Positions 44,200 to 56,988 are shown, counted from the first letter of the stretch. The stretch: 64,000 bases of DNA from [Phialemoniopsis] sp. UDSM-2020 (GCA_018873225.1 JAEILZ010000005.1:1488001-1552000), one strand, 5' to 3'. The notes: a model not told the origin generated them from the letters alone. Translations and numbers: made by a program.

Positions 44200-45304
44200 A
44201 GCTTTTGATACATCCTCAACGCTTTGTAGTGCAAAACGGAAAATGCGTGGGCGGCATGGATCATCAGGACGGGAGTTATGCTGGAGATTTGATTTCACAA
44301 CACCCTTTTACGGTTGCTTTTACACAACATACCCCCTTTTTGTCTGGAGTAGTGGTGGGTAGTCTGCCTTTGATGGCTTTCTACCCATATTTTGTTCGAG
44401 TGCGGTAGTGGGAGTCGAAATTGTAAGGGGTGCTGTTCACATTCCGGAATTCTAGGGGCATAGTGGATTTATACTGATCTTGTAATTGACGAGTAAGAAT
44501 ACCTAGTATGCCTATATCTTGCCTGACCAACATGATCTGAACCTGCCTTGGTATTATGTGAACAGGCTTGAGGATGCTCGAAGTTGTGGGCTGAATGTTC
44601 TTCCTCCGTGATGCAGCGCGCTATAGCGAGGTTTGCCGTAAGGTAGTACATAGGTCCGATTCCATAGCTGACATCGAAGCACTTGGATACTAAACCTTGA
44701 CTCGATAAGCCAATTGTTCGACAATCAACAGTCTTCCAACTTTTGGAGAGCATGGTCCATCAACCTATCCCTCGACCTGAGGCAGCGGCGTTGCATGGAG
44801 CTTATGTGCCGCACTTCACCGCTTTGTCGCTTTCTGCCACCCACAAAATTTACCGAGCTTCAATTCAGGAAACAAAACCTTTCCAAAACTTCTCAGCATC
44901 ATGGGAGAATGCTTTCTAGCCATGCAAAAGTGCTGGCTTTGGCCCCAAATTGATCGGACTGTGTCCTAGATCAGTGTATGGCATTGTCATCATGCCAGGA
45001 AACACAATGTTCAAGAAATTGCGGTCAGCCCAATTGGTAGGTAAGTCATCCGTGGAGTTTGAGCGGCAATGACCGGCATTCGGGTAACTGTACCCCTCGC
45101 AAGCCGTTGCTACGCACCGCTTAACTCCTAGGCCGGAGCTCTACTTCTCTCCACGCATTGGACGTCACACTCATTTGGAGCTTTCCAAACTACGATTGTT
45201 TGAAGAACGAAGCAACGTCCACTCTGCGACATTGCTGTGATTTGCAGATTGAACATTGCCTCACGTGTCACCCATCTCATCATTAACCACCCAGAGAAAC
45301 AAAC
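44200..45304. other. Intergenic region between Bqt4-like and HIBADH genes
   Basis: 1.1 kb without a credible gene. A segment at 45025-45115 looks faintly tRNA-like but does not fold. Confidence 0.5.
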
Positions 45305-46618
45305 ATGAGGGCTGGTGTCCGGGCTTGGAGGCAGGTTTCCCTGCAGCGGAGGGCCTTCTCGTCCACGGCGCGGAGGTTGGACAACTATGGCTTCATTGGT
45401 CTGGGCCAGATGGTAAGTCTTTCACTCACCTATGCCTGACATGCCAACAAGGTCACTGACTTGTCCTGCGCAGGGCTACCAAATGGCCAAGAACCTGCAG
45501 GCCAAGCTGCCAGCCAGCGACACGATCCGCATCTTCGATATCAACACGGCAGCGGCGGAGAAGCTTGCGGGCGAAATGAAGTCGGCGCAAGCTGGCGGAG
45601 CAGCTGTCGAGGTTGTCCAGGACGTCTCCGCGGCTTCCAAGGATGCGGTATGTCATATCTATTCTCTTTCGATCCTCTCAAGCCACCTTCCTCTGCACCC
45701 ACATTACATGATGAGTTTGTTCTATCTATGATCTAAGTTGGAATCAGCTTGCTGGTTCTCCCGTGATTATCCATTATACAATAAAGCCAATCCTCTGAAA
45801 GCAACCCAACCCTCTTTCCTTGTCAAGGAAATATACATCTATCACAATGGCCGCTTGTTAGCTTGTTCCAACTTACTGACGAGTTCATTGGATAGGATAC
45901 TGTCATTACCGTTCTCCCGGAGCCGTCGCATGTCAAGTCGGTCTATGCTTCGATCCTCGAGGGTGGTTTGTCCGCCCGGTCAAAACCTCGCATCTTCATT
46001 GACTGCTCGACCATTGATCCTTCTTCGTCACTGGAGGTGGCTCAATCTGTCGCCAAGCATGACGCGCAGTTTGTCGATGCGCCCATGTCGGGCGGTGTTG
46101 TTGGAGCTACTGCAGGTACTCTGACCTTCATGCTGGGTGCACCTTCTTCCCTGGTCGAGCGAATCGAGCCAATTCTGCTGCGCATGGGTAAGCGAGTGTT
46201 GCACTGCGGCAACCCCGGTGCTGGTCTGTCGGCCAAGCTTGCAAACAACTACCTGCTGGCCATCAACAACATCGCTACTGCCGAGGCTATGAACCTCGGT
46301 ATCAAATGGGGTCTGGACCCCAAGGTTCTCGCGGGCGTGATCAACGTCAGCACCGGCAAGTGCTGGCCTAGCGAGGTGAACAACCCTGTGAGCGGCGTCG
46401 TCGAGACTGCGCCGGCCAACCGTGACTACAGCGGTGGCTTTGGTATAAGCCTGATGCGCAAGGACCTCAACCTCGCCATCACTGCTGCGAAGGAGGCGAA
46501 CGCGAAGCTGGAGCTTGCGGGTGCTGCTAAGGAGCTGTACGAGACTGCTGAGAAGGTTGACAACTGCAAGGGTAGAGACTTTAGTGTTGTGTACCGATAC
46601 TTGGGTGGCAAGGAGTAG
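45305..46618 (+). CDS. 3-hydroxyisobutyrate dehydrogenase, mitochondrial
   Basis: Three exons (45305-45412, 45474-45647, 45896-46618) encode 334 residues. The N-terminus (MRAGVRAWRQVSLQRRAFSS) is basic, free of acidic residues and Ser/Arg-rich, as in mitochondrial targeting peptides. The NAD-binding motif GLGQMGYQMAKNL spans intron 1. The substrate motif DAPMSGGVVGATAGTL is at residues 155-169 and the catalytic Lys208 is in GAGLSAKLANNYLLA. The enzyme oxidises 3-hydroxyisobutyrate to methylmalonate semialdehyde with NAD+ in valine breakdown. Intron 2 is long for this window (248 nt), but the reading frame across it is contiguous with DTVITVLPEP. All active-site residues I can check are intact. 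Confidence 0.95.
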
Positions 46619-47966
46619 TTCATTTCAAGTATAAAAGCGATTCCATTATTGAAACCTTTGCTCTTTTCACTCGGGAAGACAGCCCTATGACCATCAATTC
46701 TCGGCTCCTGCCGCATGCGAAGTTAAGCTGGGATTCGTTCATGGTTCTAGAATGTACATAAGTATATGTGAATAGCATGTAGCAATATGGACAAATATTA
46801 TGCAGGCTTGGCAGGAAACACTGGACGAATAAATCCACGCTAGCGATTTCGCATGTTTGCCCCGATGCAGAAACGTAGGAATGTTGGTAGGGGTGGTTAT
46901 TTAGGCCCCTCGGCAGAGCTAAGACATGTCAAAGGCCCATCGGAAATACTTGACCTTGCACGCCGCCGGATGCTTTGGCCCTTCAACCTCGACGCTAAGC
47001 CAAAGAGGAAAGTCGTTCGTGCTGCTGGACTGGTTCCCGGGTCACTGAATCTGTCCGAACTCCACAGCCCACGAGATTGGTACCTATGGTTGTATCTTAT
47101 TCCAGATGCAGGCCGGCCTGGCAATACGATGATTGTCAGGGCACTGTCTGCATTCGAGTATATTCTTGCGCACTTTGACAAGGGTCAACTTCCAAACCAT
47201 GTGCTGCTTGATCTCGGCAAGGCGGTCTTGATCTCCTATCGCGTTCTTTAGCGAAACGTCGAGGTTGGTACGCACGATCAATTGTGCAATTTGACAGGCC
47301 TGACAAGGGCCGGCGCCGCCCACGCACCAGTCAGTGATGGATGGTACAGACCCTGTCTCTTCTGCTCCACCTTTTCGACTCCAACTTTGTTCTGGACGAG
47401 TCTTCCATCGCATCTTATTTCCAATCGGCAAGGCGCCCGCGCCGGATAGCACGGTCTCCGGGCACTCGCAGCCCTCTGGCACCTTGGCATAAGCGATGTT
47501 TCTTTGGAGATTCCCCCCTCCGGTGGAGTCATGCCATGCTCCATCTCGCGTTATTTCGTAGTAGCTCATTGAATCATTGAGCCCGTCTTCCCCAATGCGG
47601 CGCCTGTCTCGACACTTTTGCGAGGGTCCGCGTATTCGGTCCCCATACCCCGAAAGGATTCTGTAGCTCTTATTCTACACCACCCACCACACTCCTTCCA
47701 ATGTGCTGTTCTGTATATATCTCTTTTGGCACATGTTTTCCCAGCAGATAAGCCTACTGTAACATTGACTGTCCGAGGCTGAATTCTCTCGTTTGTGAAG
47801 ATTTCCCGCTTCCTTGTTCTCTCGACACCCTCGACCGAGTCATTGTATCTACGCAGGCGGGACCGACTAGATATTTGTAAGACAATTGCGCATTGCGCCG
47901 AACGAGCGCGACCGAACTCACCGGATACCTCAGTAAAGAAAGACGAAGGCTTGAACTGACGGTACG
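46619..47966. other. Intergenic region between HIBADH and RTA1-like genes
   Basis: 1.35 kb. Overlapping frames of 132 codons (46853-47251, +) and 161 codons (47084-47569, -) have no recognisable family. A TATATAT sits at 47714-47720, about 250 nt before the RTA1-like start, and may be its TATA element. Confidence 0.45.
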
Positions 47967-49298
47967 ATGTCTTCAAACTCGACTGGGCGGCCGGAGGGCA
48001 AGCCATGGGAAATTTGTACGGAGGTCGGGCCATACTGCCCAGTGAAGGCGTCAACACAAGGATATTACCCAAACAAGGGCATCAACATCTTTTTCACGGT
48101 CGCCTTTGCGATCGCGCTGATCGCGACGTTGTGGTTCGGTATCCGGAAGAAGACGTGGAGTTTCATGGCGTACATTACCGCCGGGCTGGTCTTGGAGGTT
48201 GCTGGTATGTTTCCCTCCTTCCCCGGTTGAGTCTCTCATTACCCGTCCCGAAAGGTGGCGCAAACCCGGGTTGCTGGGAGCCTCTCGAATGCCCGGGGAT
48301 ACTCGCCCTTGCCCATGACTCTTCCTCCTATGCTGCCGTGCCCAGTGCTGACATGTTGCGCCAAACAGGCTACGTCGGCCGCGTCCTCATGTCCAGCAAC
48401 CCGTGGAACAAGGACGCCTTCCAGCTGCAGATCTGCGCCATCATCCTCGCGCCCACGCTCATCTGCATCTCGATCTACCTGACGCTCAAGCACGTCTCGC
48501 TCGCCTTCAGCCCGGCCCTGTCGCGCGTCCGGCCCAATTTGTATCCATTCATCTTCGTGCCCGCCGACGTCACCTGCCTGCTCGTGCAGGCCATCGGCGG
48601 CGCGCTCGCCGCCTCGGGCGGCGGCAAGGGCAAGCCGAACCAGAAGCTCATCAACGGCGGCAACAACGCCATCATCGCGGGCGTCGCGCTGCAGGTGCTC
48701 GTCCTGCTCTTCTTTGGCGCCACGGGCGTCGACTACTGGGTGCGCCTGGGCCGGTGGGTGCGCTCCGGCGAGGCGGACGACCATGCTGTTGCGCTGTGGA
48801 AGGACCGCAAGACGCGCTTGTTTGTATATGCCATCACGGGCGCGTACAGCTGCTTGATGATCCGTTGTATCTACCGGTGAGTGTTGCAAAACCCGGCAAT
48901 GTGCAGGATGGCAGGAAGAAAGATGACTGACAACATTTGATATGCAGTATCATTGAGATGGCTGGCGGTTGGGGCAACCATATCATGCAGGATGAGCCGT
49001 CGTTCATCGTCCTCGATGGATTGTGAGTTGTTCACCCGTCCTTATAAACCAATCTGTGGTGGACAGTCTGCTAACCTCGATATTTTGTAGCATGGTCCTC
49101 ATCGCTGTCGGTCTCCTCTCCGGGTTCCCGCCAGGCGTCTTCTTCCCCCAGATGGCTGCCAAGATGGACATGCACCGGAGCAAGAAGAGCAAGAAGGGCG
49201 ACCAGAGCTCGGCTGAAGGCGTGGCTGGCACCGATGCCAGCCAGGATGTTGAGATGGCGCAGCCCGTGGCCCGTGACGCCGAGAAGGTGTCCGCATGA
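47967..49298 (+). CDS. RTA1-like seven-helix membrane protein
   Basis: Four exons (47967-48204, 48369-48876, 48948-49022, 49091-49298) encode 342 residues; each join keeps frame. Hydrophobic segments are consistent with about seven transmembrane helices, starting with IFFTVAFAIALIATLWFGI. Family signatures are YYPNKGINIFF near the start, the YVGRVLMSSNPWNKDAFQ loop after helix 2, ICAIILAPTLICISIYL, FVPADVTCLLVQAIGG, and IIEMAGGWGNHI followed by a last helix (FMVLIAVGLLSGFPPGVFF). RTA1/RSB1-like proteins are linked to sphingoid-base export and 7-aminocholesterol resistance in yeast; the substrate here is unknown. The cytosolic tail is Lys/Ser-rich. The intron splitting helix-connecting residues near 48877 is short and canonical. 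Confidence 0.92.
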
Positions 49299-50235
49299 GC
49301 GTGTTGGGAGTTGGAGGTTGTGGTAAAAATTACCAAGCCAGCTTGGGAAGAAAGAGAAGTTTTTGTGTTCATCTCATATCTCGGCGTTTCGACATACTAG
49401 GAATGGCATTTTTTTGCTTTTTTCGCTGCATTGGATAGGAAATAGACAGTCGTACTACCATTTATTACTACTTAGTAGGTAGTTTGTATGATACAGTGTT
49501 ACCTACAAGGTGATATGGGTGAGTACTTTAGACTTAATACGTCCCAGCTAAGCACTTGTTCAGTATTCGGTGGTGGGATAACCACCAAGGGCTTCTTGCT
49601 TGCCTGTTCAGGCTTTTTATCTGGCAAGCGGTATCGGAACTTGATCCTGCTTCCTTCGTATGCAGCAACAACCCAACGAATGCTTTCGAGTATCATTCCA
49701 AGCTCCGGCTAGTCGTAATTACGAGGAACACATGAAAAACAAGTCGGCAATGGCATCTTTCTGCCTCATGCAAGAGGCGGGAAGGCCCGCTAAAAGAGGT
49801 TTCAAGGTTTTGGGGGCGGCCCCAGGCTGCTGTTTTAGGCAGGTCGCCACTAACACCCGCTCGTGGTCCCCAGTCTTTGGAGATGTCGACGGTACGCGTG
49901 GCAGTTCCCGTGATTCGTCAGGGCCGGCGAGGCTGCGTGGCCAATTCCTGATATTATTCCCATATTGCCTCCTCTCGTCGTAATGTGATTCCTCAGCTGT
50001 CTACATACCTATTTGTGAAGTTCTCTTTTTAAGATTGCAGTAAGAGCCGGCGACGTTGCGTGGTGAGCATACCTGTCGATCTACCCCGCCTCATCGCTCT
50101 TCCCTACTCAAAAGACGTTGTTGCCTGACATCTCGTCTCGCACGTTGGCAATCGATGCTGTGATTTCTTCTGAGCTCTCTTGAATCATCGGAATTGAGTA
50201 AGATTCGCCAGTACTGTCCAAGGGTCCTTCACAGA
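49299..50235. other. Intergenic region upstream of the S9 peptidase
   Basis: 0.9 kb with no gene recognised. Confidence 0.5.
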
Positions 50236-52669
50236 ATGGTTATCAAATACGACTTGACGCCCAAGGCGTTCATCAGCGCTCCTCGTCGTGGCGCTGCTGT
50301 TCCAACGCTTGATGGCAAGCTCGGTTTCTTTACGACATCGACGCATACCTTTGGTGAAGGGACCAAAAAGGAGGTCAGCATCATTGACCTCTCGAATGGC
50401 GAGTCCTGGGCCATTTCCGAAGATGACAAGCTCCACGACATCAGCTGGCTCCCTCTCAAGGACCAGCATACCCTTCTGTGGCTGCGATCCGCCGACAAGG
50501 GCGAGACAGAGATAGTCATCACCCCAGATATCGGATCAAAGCCCAAGTCTTCAGAAGAATTGCAGTCCTATGTTGCTGGGACGCTCCCCGGGGCAGTCGA
50601 GGCGCTGAAGATGGTCAGGCTCAAAGATGAATCGATAGCCTTCGCCTGTGTCGGGCTCGCCGGCGAGGATGGTGAGCTGTTCAACGAAGAGACCGCTGAG
50701 AAGCAGGCTAGTAGTGGCAGGATCTACGACACATTGCATGTGCGCGAGGTAAATATGAGCCTCATAACCCATACCTCTAAAGGTGACTAACAAGGTGTAA
50801 GTGGGACTCGTACGTCAAGCCGCAGAAGAATTCCATATTCCACTCCACGCTCGTCACAAAAGAAGGCAAATGGGCTTTGCAGGGTTCTCTCAAGAATCCT
50901 CTTATTGGCACCGATTTCGAGGCTCCTGACAATGTGTACGAACCCGACGATACTGAGGATTTCTTTGATATTGGCTCCAGAGGAATCGCATTTGCAGCAA
51001 GGAACCATGCTCACGGGTCAGCGGATGATTTTGGAAGCAACAATCTTTACTTTGTTCCTCTAGAATCGGACTCTTTCTCCGAGTCTTCGGTCAGCAAACC
51101 CATCAAGATTCGATTGCAGCAGGAACATGTCCCGGGATCGTACTCGAACCCTCGCTTCTCACCCGACGGAGACATGCTGTGCTTTCTCCACGCGACCCTG
51201 AAATATCCAGCAGATGTTCGGCTGCACATGGCAGTCATTGAGAAGTTCGAGTCTCAAGACTCGATGGTAGAAACACTTGATGTCTTTGAGTTCATCATTC
51301 AGGAAAAGTGGTCACTCGTGCCTTCGGGGTTCGTGTTTGGACTGTCTGGTCATTCTCTCTTCATCTCGGCCGGCGATTGCGGTAGAGAGTCGTTATTCCA
51401 TCTCGAAATGAAGAACAAGGCCAAGCCGACCAAACTTACAAACCATGGATCTGTTTCTGCCTACTACCCCGTCCTCAACCCTCCCCGAGGCAAGGAAGGC
51501 GTCCTTGTGTCTGGTTCGAGCTTCACAGAACCAAGCTGGTACGAGATGATTGGGGTGGGCGGCCATGCCGGAGACAAGATGATCTTCTTCATCCCGGCCA
51601 AACGTCCGGAGCCCAACTTCGGCCTGGCTCGGTCGCAGGTGTCCGAGATCTACTTTGAGGGCGACGGTGACTACGTTGTGCAGGCATGGGTGATCAAGCC
51701 TAGCAAGTTCAACGATGAGAAACAATACCCCATGGTGCTGATGATTCACGGCGGGCCTGCTGCTGCGTGGCTGGACTCGTGGCATGGAAGAGTAAGTTTC
51801 GGGACCTGTTTTCAAAGTCAACTCCTATCAGTCGATGCTGACAATGCCATAGTGGAATGCGATGGTCTGGGCAGAGCAGGGCTACGTGGTCGTACTCCCG
51901 AACATTTCAGGAAGCACAACCTTTGGCATCGAGCATGCAGCGAGTAAGTTGAGCTTCTATCGGCCTACTTGACGTTAATACATCAAATTAACACTTGCCA
52001 AGGAATCTACGGCAGCTGGGGCGGATATCCCTACGAGGATCTTGTCAACTGCATGGAATATCTGAAGAACATTCCATACATCGACACAGATCGAGCAATT
52101 GCAGCTGGTGGCAGCTATGGTGGATATATGATCAACTGGATCAACGGCAATGCGTTGGGTCGGAGGGTAAGTTTTGATACGGCTCGGGTGATCATAAATG
52201 CAACATGGGTCTAACATTCTCATAGTTCAAAGCCATGGTCTGCCACGATTCCGTCTTCACGGTGCCCAACATGACGCTCATGTCGGACGAGTCGAGTGGC
52301 CTAGCCGACTTCAAGGGCAACGGGTTCCCCTGGGCCAACTCCAAGGAGCTGAGCAAATGGGATCCCGCCCGCCCAGACTTACTGAAAAACTGGAAGCACG
52401 CATCGCCGACTCTGGTGATCCACAGCGACAAGGACTTCCGGTGCCCCATCACCGAGGGGCTGGCTACGTTCAGGACGCTGCAGCTTATGGGGGTACCGAG
52501 CCGCTTCCTGACATTCCCGGACGAGAATCACTTCGTGCTCAAGCCGGACAATTCGCTCTTGTGGCACCAGACCATCTTTGACTGGATCAACAAGTATTCG
52601 GGCGTGACGGAGGAGCGGGAGAAGGAGGCAAAAGAGGTGGCAACACAGCTTGTGGACTTGAGCATCTAG
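50236..52669 (+). CDS. S9-family serine peptidase, dipeptidyl-peptidase 5 / acylaminoacyl-peptidase-like
   Basis: Five exons (50236-50748, 50802-51791, 51853-51943, 52003-52166, 52226-52669) encode 733 residues. The N-terminal 440 residues are a beta-propeller (SNPRFSPDGDMLCFLHATLK is a typical blade). The C-terminal alpha/beta-hydrolase domain begins around YPMVLMIHGGPAAAW. The catalytic triad is visible: Ser569 in GGSYGGY, Asp656 in HSDKDFRCP and His688 in DENHFV. NISGSTTFGIEHAA and YGSWGGYPYEDL match the segment before the nucleophile. There is no signal peptide, so unlike secreted DPP5 this is probably intracellular. It would cleave dipeptides or N-acylated residues from oligopeptide ends; which of the two activities is not decidable from sequence alone. 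An upstream in-frame stretch to 50194 lacks ATG. Confidence 0.9.
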
Positions 52670-54329
52670 GTTCCATTTCGTATATATATTATGGACGAAC
52701 GGGGTTGTAAGCCGGATTTATCTCTTTAGTTTTACTTTTCAATCTCCTTTTTCGGAATTCATCTGGTCTGTATTGAGTATTGAGCACACAAGGAGGGAGG
52801 CCGGTGGAAGCCATACACCAAAACCAATAGCCCGGCATGACGTTCTCAACCAACACTTTGGTGGCAGCAAACGTAATGCGACCAAGTCCGTTTCTAAAAA
52901 GTTGGACGGCCTCCTGGCTGGTGGCAATAAATCACAGTGCCAGGCAAAAAAGACAACTAGCCGACAGTGATCAGGTTTATGTGCCATGGTCCGTAATACG
53001 GAATCACCAGACTCACAACCACGGTTTGGCGTAGGTTTGACGTCGTCCGATGGCGGGGTGCGACGTGCGATGGCAACACTGCGATGTCATGATTGGCGCC
53101 GCGGGCCAATGACATGGCTGCGAGAAATCAGGGTCCTGGCTAAGATCTTCATAGAGTACGTACTTGTGGCTGGTGTCGTCCTGCCTCGACCCTTTGCGCC
53201 CAAGACCGTGCTTCAGCCACACCGTCTGGTCTTGGGCCACAGCGGCCGATTTTCAGGGGCGACAACTTCGCTCGCAGTTAGTGAGGGTTTGTTGGGTCTT
53301 ATGCATATCAAGCTTCGTCTAAGGCTGACTAGAGCCGACGATTACGAGATGTCTGTAGGTGGTGTGCGCGCGAAGATGAGAAAGACAGCAGTTGGACTGC
53401 GCAAAAGCTTGTGTCTGCAGGCACAGCCACCGACCGCCATCCAGCCCCCTGTACCCCGAGCAGGGGTGCGCCGGGTTCTGACTGGCCCGGGCTGCCAAAG
53501 GAATACAAAAAAAGAAGCACACAGGGACTCTAGGCTGAACTCTAGGGTGATCGGCAGTGGAAGCGCCCGGCCGGGGCCTGTTGGACGCACACTGGCGCTG
53601 TAATGATTTTGGGCGGGTGTTTCCCGATATAGCCTAGGGCGTGGTGGCGAGGAATCCCAGGTTGTGTTTCTCAGCCACCCAGAAATGTCGTCTCCCGCAT
53701 TCCAACGACCGATTTGATCGAGTGCCACTGCTACAGAAGGACACGAGGGTGTGGGATGGGGAGGGCCAAGAGGGCTGAGAGGGGCATCTTTTGATGCTTT
53801 GTGCGAAATAGAGGTACCAGGGATCATCTTACTTTGATGTTGTATTGCTACCAGGATATTCATAGGTCGCCCAACATTGAACGACCACTTTTCGCCTCCC
53901 TTGCTCGCATTGCCCCTGCTTTTATCTGTGCTAGGACACTGGATCGTCACTTCATATTCCTGGCAAAGACAAGTGAATTGGCCTTGTCTTTTATTTCCTT
54001 GATGTCAGGATGCCCTTCCTCCGCAAGCCTGTCAAGACTGTCGTGCCTGTGTAACTGAACCACCCGCCCTGTCTGTCATCTTTTCCCGGCCGGCACACGA
54101 AGTGCACATCTATTCTTCGCGACTGCCTTGTCTCGGAAGCTCAACTTCGATCTTTACTCTTCCTCTCCAGCTTCCTCGGCAGCTCGAAACGACACTCGTT
54201 CGATTGACTCTCGCTACAGCTTCACGACAACCAAACCAAACACTCCATACAACGCCCATTAGCTCTACCTGAAGAGCTCTCATACCGACTAGACACCATT
54301 TTTACCCTTCACCTCATGCATCGAGCATC
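52670..54329. other. Large intergenic region upstream of the mucin-like membrane protein
   Basis: 1.66 kb. Two frames of about 200 codons overlap in opposite directions (52986-53603 + and 53342-53950 -), neither with family resemblance. From about 54060 to 54329 the sequence is CT/CAAC-rich, as in long fungal 5' leaders. Confidence 0.5.
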
Positions 54330-56009
54330 ATGACGAAGTCGCAAGTCGTACTCAAGCCGCCCTCGTTGGCGGCTCTCGTCTTCCTCGCCCAACTCCTCGA
54401 CATATCTCAAGCACACCTACTCCCGCGAGCTACAATCACGCTCCCACACCGTGCCCTCGACGTAGTGGCTATACCACCTCCTCCGACAGCTGCTCCCTCT
54501 TCACAACAGCTCCGATACCGAGCTTCGCGCAGACGGCCACAGGCCGCCGGTGAGATCTTCAATACGATATGCGGCTATATTGGTGGGGACTCGGCCCTGC
54601 CCGCGACTTGCTCGGCGGGCAGCCACTGCGTGCACGACTCGGAGCACGGTGCGATCGGCTGCTGCCCCGACGGCGAGGCCTCGTGCACGACGGGCATCTT
54701 CACGGGCTGCGTCGACTTCAACAGCGGCGCGCAGAACGTCGTCGACCCGTACGTCTTCACCTGCGCCGGCAGCGACGTCTGCTACCGCAACGAGTTCGCG
54801 GGGGGCTACTTCCAATACGGATGCGGCACGGCTAGCGACCTGGCCACCTCTGTCGCCGCGACGGCGCCGGGCATCACGTCGACGCTGCCTATTGCTAGTG
54901 TTAGTGCGCAGCTGACGGCGAGCCCGACGAGCCTGGCGACGCCGACGACCATTGACCCGAGCACGGGAACGCGGAGCTTCACTCGCACTTCGGCGAGCAG
55001 TAGTAGTTCTTCGGCGTCGAGCACTAGTAGCTCAAGCTCGACCTCGTCTCAGTCTTCAAGCACAACCTCCTCCAGCTCAACCACGTCCAGATCAACGACG
55101 TCATCAAGTAGCTCCCCAACAAACGAGGCTACGAGCGCCCCATCGAACGGAGTTACAGAGAGCTCAGGTTCGGGGAAGAAGACGGGCACTATTGTGGGAG
55201 GCGTTATTGGCGGCATCGCGGGTCTCGCACTTCTTTCCGTGTTGGGCTTCTACCTTTGGCGGCGCCACAAGGGTAATGTCCGCAATGGCCCCGGTCCAGG
55301 GGGCGACACACAGTACATCAGGTTTGTGAACACCTTTGAAGATAACAATATGGTCCAAGCTAACATCAAGGGCAGCCCCATGTCTGGAAACCAAGGCTTC
55401 CAAGCACTGCACTCGAATCAAGACGGATACGAGACCGGACTGAGGCCCGATATGCCGCACGGCACGACCACTGAAATCACAGGTGGACATGGCGTCCATG
55501 TCCCACCTCACATGCCACCCGGGATGCAGGAGTACCACCAAATGTCACCGTACGCGGGCGCCGCAACCGGAGCTGCCGCGGGTGTTGGGGCTGCCGGGGC
55601 TTATGGCGCCTACTCGCACGGGCAGCAGCACGGATACGGGGACCAAGTACCGCTCACGCGGGAAATCGATGACTTCTCAACCAACTTCAACCATGCCCTT
55701 GAGCGCATTGACGAGCATGGCCCCGAGAGCGGTGACCTCGGGGAGTACTCCAGCAGCAGCGGCGAACATGTCAACGGGACTATGAGTCCTGGCAATGGTG
55801 GCGGCCCTGCTGGCGGCATTGGTATGGCGCACAGCCGCTACAGTGGTCAAGGCTACGGCAGCATGGGTAGCCCGGGGCTTGATACCGCGGGGGCAACCAA
55901 CGACCCCTACCACGACGCGCAAGACGAGCAGCCGGGCTCCTTTGGTTCACCGGGCCGGCCGCTGTGGCAGCAGAACAGGAGGTACAGCCGCAGTCCTATG
56001 TGGATGTAA
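54330..56009 (+). CDS. Mucin-like single-pass surface protein with Cys-rich ectodomain
   Basis: Single-exon, 559-residue type I membrane protein. A hydrophobic leader (LAALVFLAQLLDISQAHLL, residues about 12-30) looks like a signal peptide. Residues about 75-175 hold a Cys-rich module with at least ten Cys (TICGYIGGDSALPATC, GAIGCCPDGEASC, IFTGCVDF, VCYRNEFAGGYFQYGCG). A Ser/Thr-only stretch of about 70 residues follows, expected to be heavily O-mannosylated. One transmembrane helix comes next (GTIVGGVIGGIAGLALLSVL) with a WRRHK stop-transfer. The cytosolic tail of about 240 residues is Gly/Tyr/His-rich. The layout is that of fungal cell-wall stress sensors (Wsc/Mid2-like), but the Cys module is not a WSC domain as I know it. 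Role as a wall or surface sensor is inference. The gene call itself is firm. Confidence 0.85.
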   Translation: MTKSQVVLKPPSLAALVFLAQLLDISQAHLLPRATITLPHRALDVVAIPPPPTAAPSSQQLRYRASRRRPQAAGEIFNTICGYIGGDSALPATCSAGSHCVHDSEHGAIGCCPDGEASCTTGIFTGCVDFNSGAQNVVDPYVFTCAGSDVCYRNEFAGGYFQYGCGTASDLATSVAATAPGITSTLPIASVSAQLTASPTSLATPTTIDPSTGTRSFTRTSASSSSSSASSTSSSSSTSSQSSSTTSSSSTTSRSTTSSSSSPTNEATSAPSNGVTESSGSGKKTGTIVGGVIGGIAGLALLSVLGFYLWRRHKGNVRNGPGPGGDTQYIRFVNTFEDNNMVQANIKGSPMSGNQGFQALHSNQDGYETGLRPDMPHGTTTEITGGHGVHVPPHMPPGMQEYHQMSPYAGAATGAAAGVGAAGAYGAYSHGQQHGYGDQVPLTREIDDFSTNFNHALERIDEHGPESGDLGEYSSSSGEHVNGTMSPGNGGGPAGGIGMAHSRYSGQGYGSMGSPGLDTAGATNDPYHDAQDEQPGSFGSPGRPLWQQNRRYSRSPMWM

Positions 56010-56988
56010 CGACGAATAATTGGGACGAGCGCGACGTGACCGTACTTCCTGATACGAAACGCAACGATATGTTTTCTTTTTTTTTTTTCTTTCTTTTCTC
56101 TGGAGGGAGGATGGCGTTCGTTGAGGAGCATGGCTGGCATGATACCTTGAACTTTTCTTGGGAAGCATACACTTGGATTATAGATCCCGGACATGGATAC
56201 ATTCAGACCGCGAGGTTGACGGTTTTGGTGAGGAGGATTGGGTTCATACAGAGTCCACGGGCTCTTTTGCATTCTGATGTTGTATCGATAATCAGAAGTG
56301 CTACCAGGATGTAGATAATAATGAAACATACGTCCAAACATGTCATCTCAACCTGCAATGTGATACTTCGGCTGCCCATGATGCAGAACACGGTGAATTG
56401 CTGGCTCGGACGGCCCTTTCACGGCGGGGACCGGTGGGATCCACAGAAGCTTCTCGCCGGGAACGCTAGTGAGACTTACACTGTAAGTGCCGCTCAAGTG
56501 CCGCCCGAGTTTTCTCCCTACGAGCTGTGGAGAATTTATTGGATTTGTTCATCATGACCAATTCCTCCAGGGACGGACGGACACGGAGGGATTCATTGCG
56601 ATTCGAAGTGGGCTTTCCGGCCTTGCTGGAGAAAACCCGCAGGTCCCTTGGCACCGTGGCAGTTGCAAAGAAAGGTGGGTTTCGGCGTGCGGTGCAGATA
56701 CCTGGATAGGCTCATGAGCCGCGCCCTAGCTCGACGTACCTCGGTTTCGTGGTGGGTTACTGATCCCTGACGTCAGTGAAGGTCAAACGGCTGGTCTCGA
56801 GTCGAGGGTTCGAGTTTGTTTCTGGCGCGGGGCGACCCTGATAAAAACTTTGTTTTGCATGTAATGAACTGCTGTTTCACGGAGGGCTTACTAAACGGCG
56901 GTCAGTGATTGTATCAGAGTGTGCGGGCAAGCCGAGGGGTTCATCGATCTCATGCTTTTTGAAGTTTGGCTGTGAATGTATAAAGAGC
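56010..56988. other. Intergenic region before the Hsp31-like gene
   Basis: Starts with the 3' flank of the membrane-protein gene, including a T13 run near 56078. No gene is seen; frames up to 144 codons are low quality. Confidence 0.5.

Noticed and set aside
45025..45115. Faint tRNA-like segment
   Set aside because: No consistent acceptor stem or T-arm pairing.
47084..47569. 161-codon minus-strand frame beginning MSYYEITRDG
   Set aside because: Some protein-like look at the start, but weak ATG context, no family, no splice partners and an overlapping plus-strand frame. It could be a small real gene, but I cannot support it.
52986..53950. Two frames of about 200 codons in opposite directions
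   Set aside because: They overlap each other, have no recognisable domains and lie in a long leader region.
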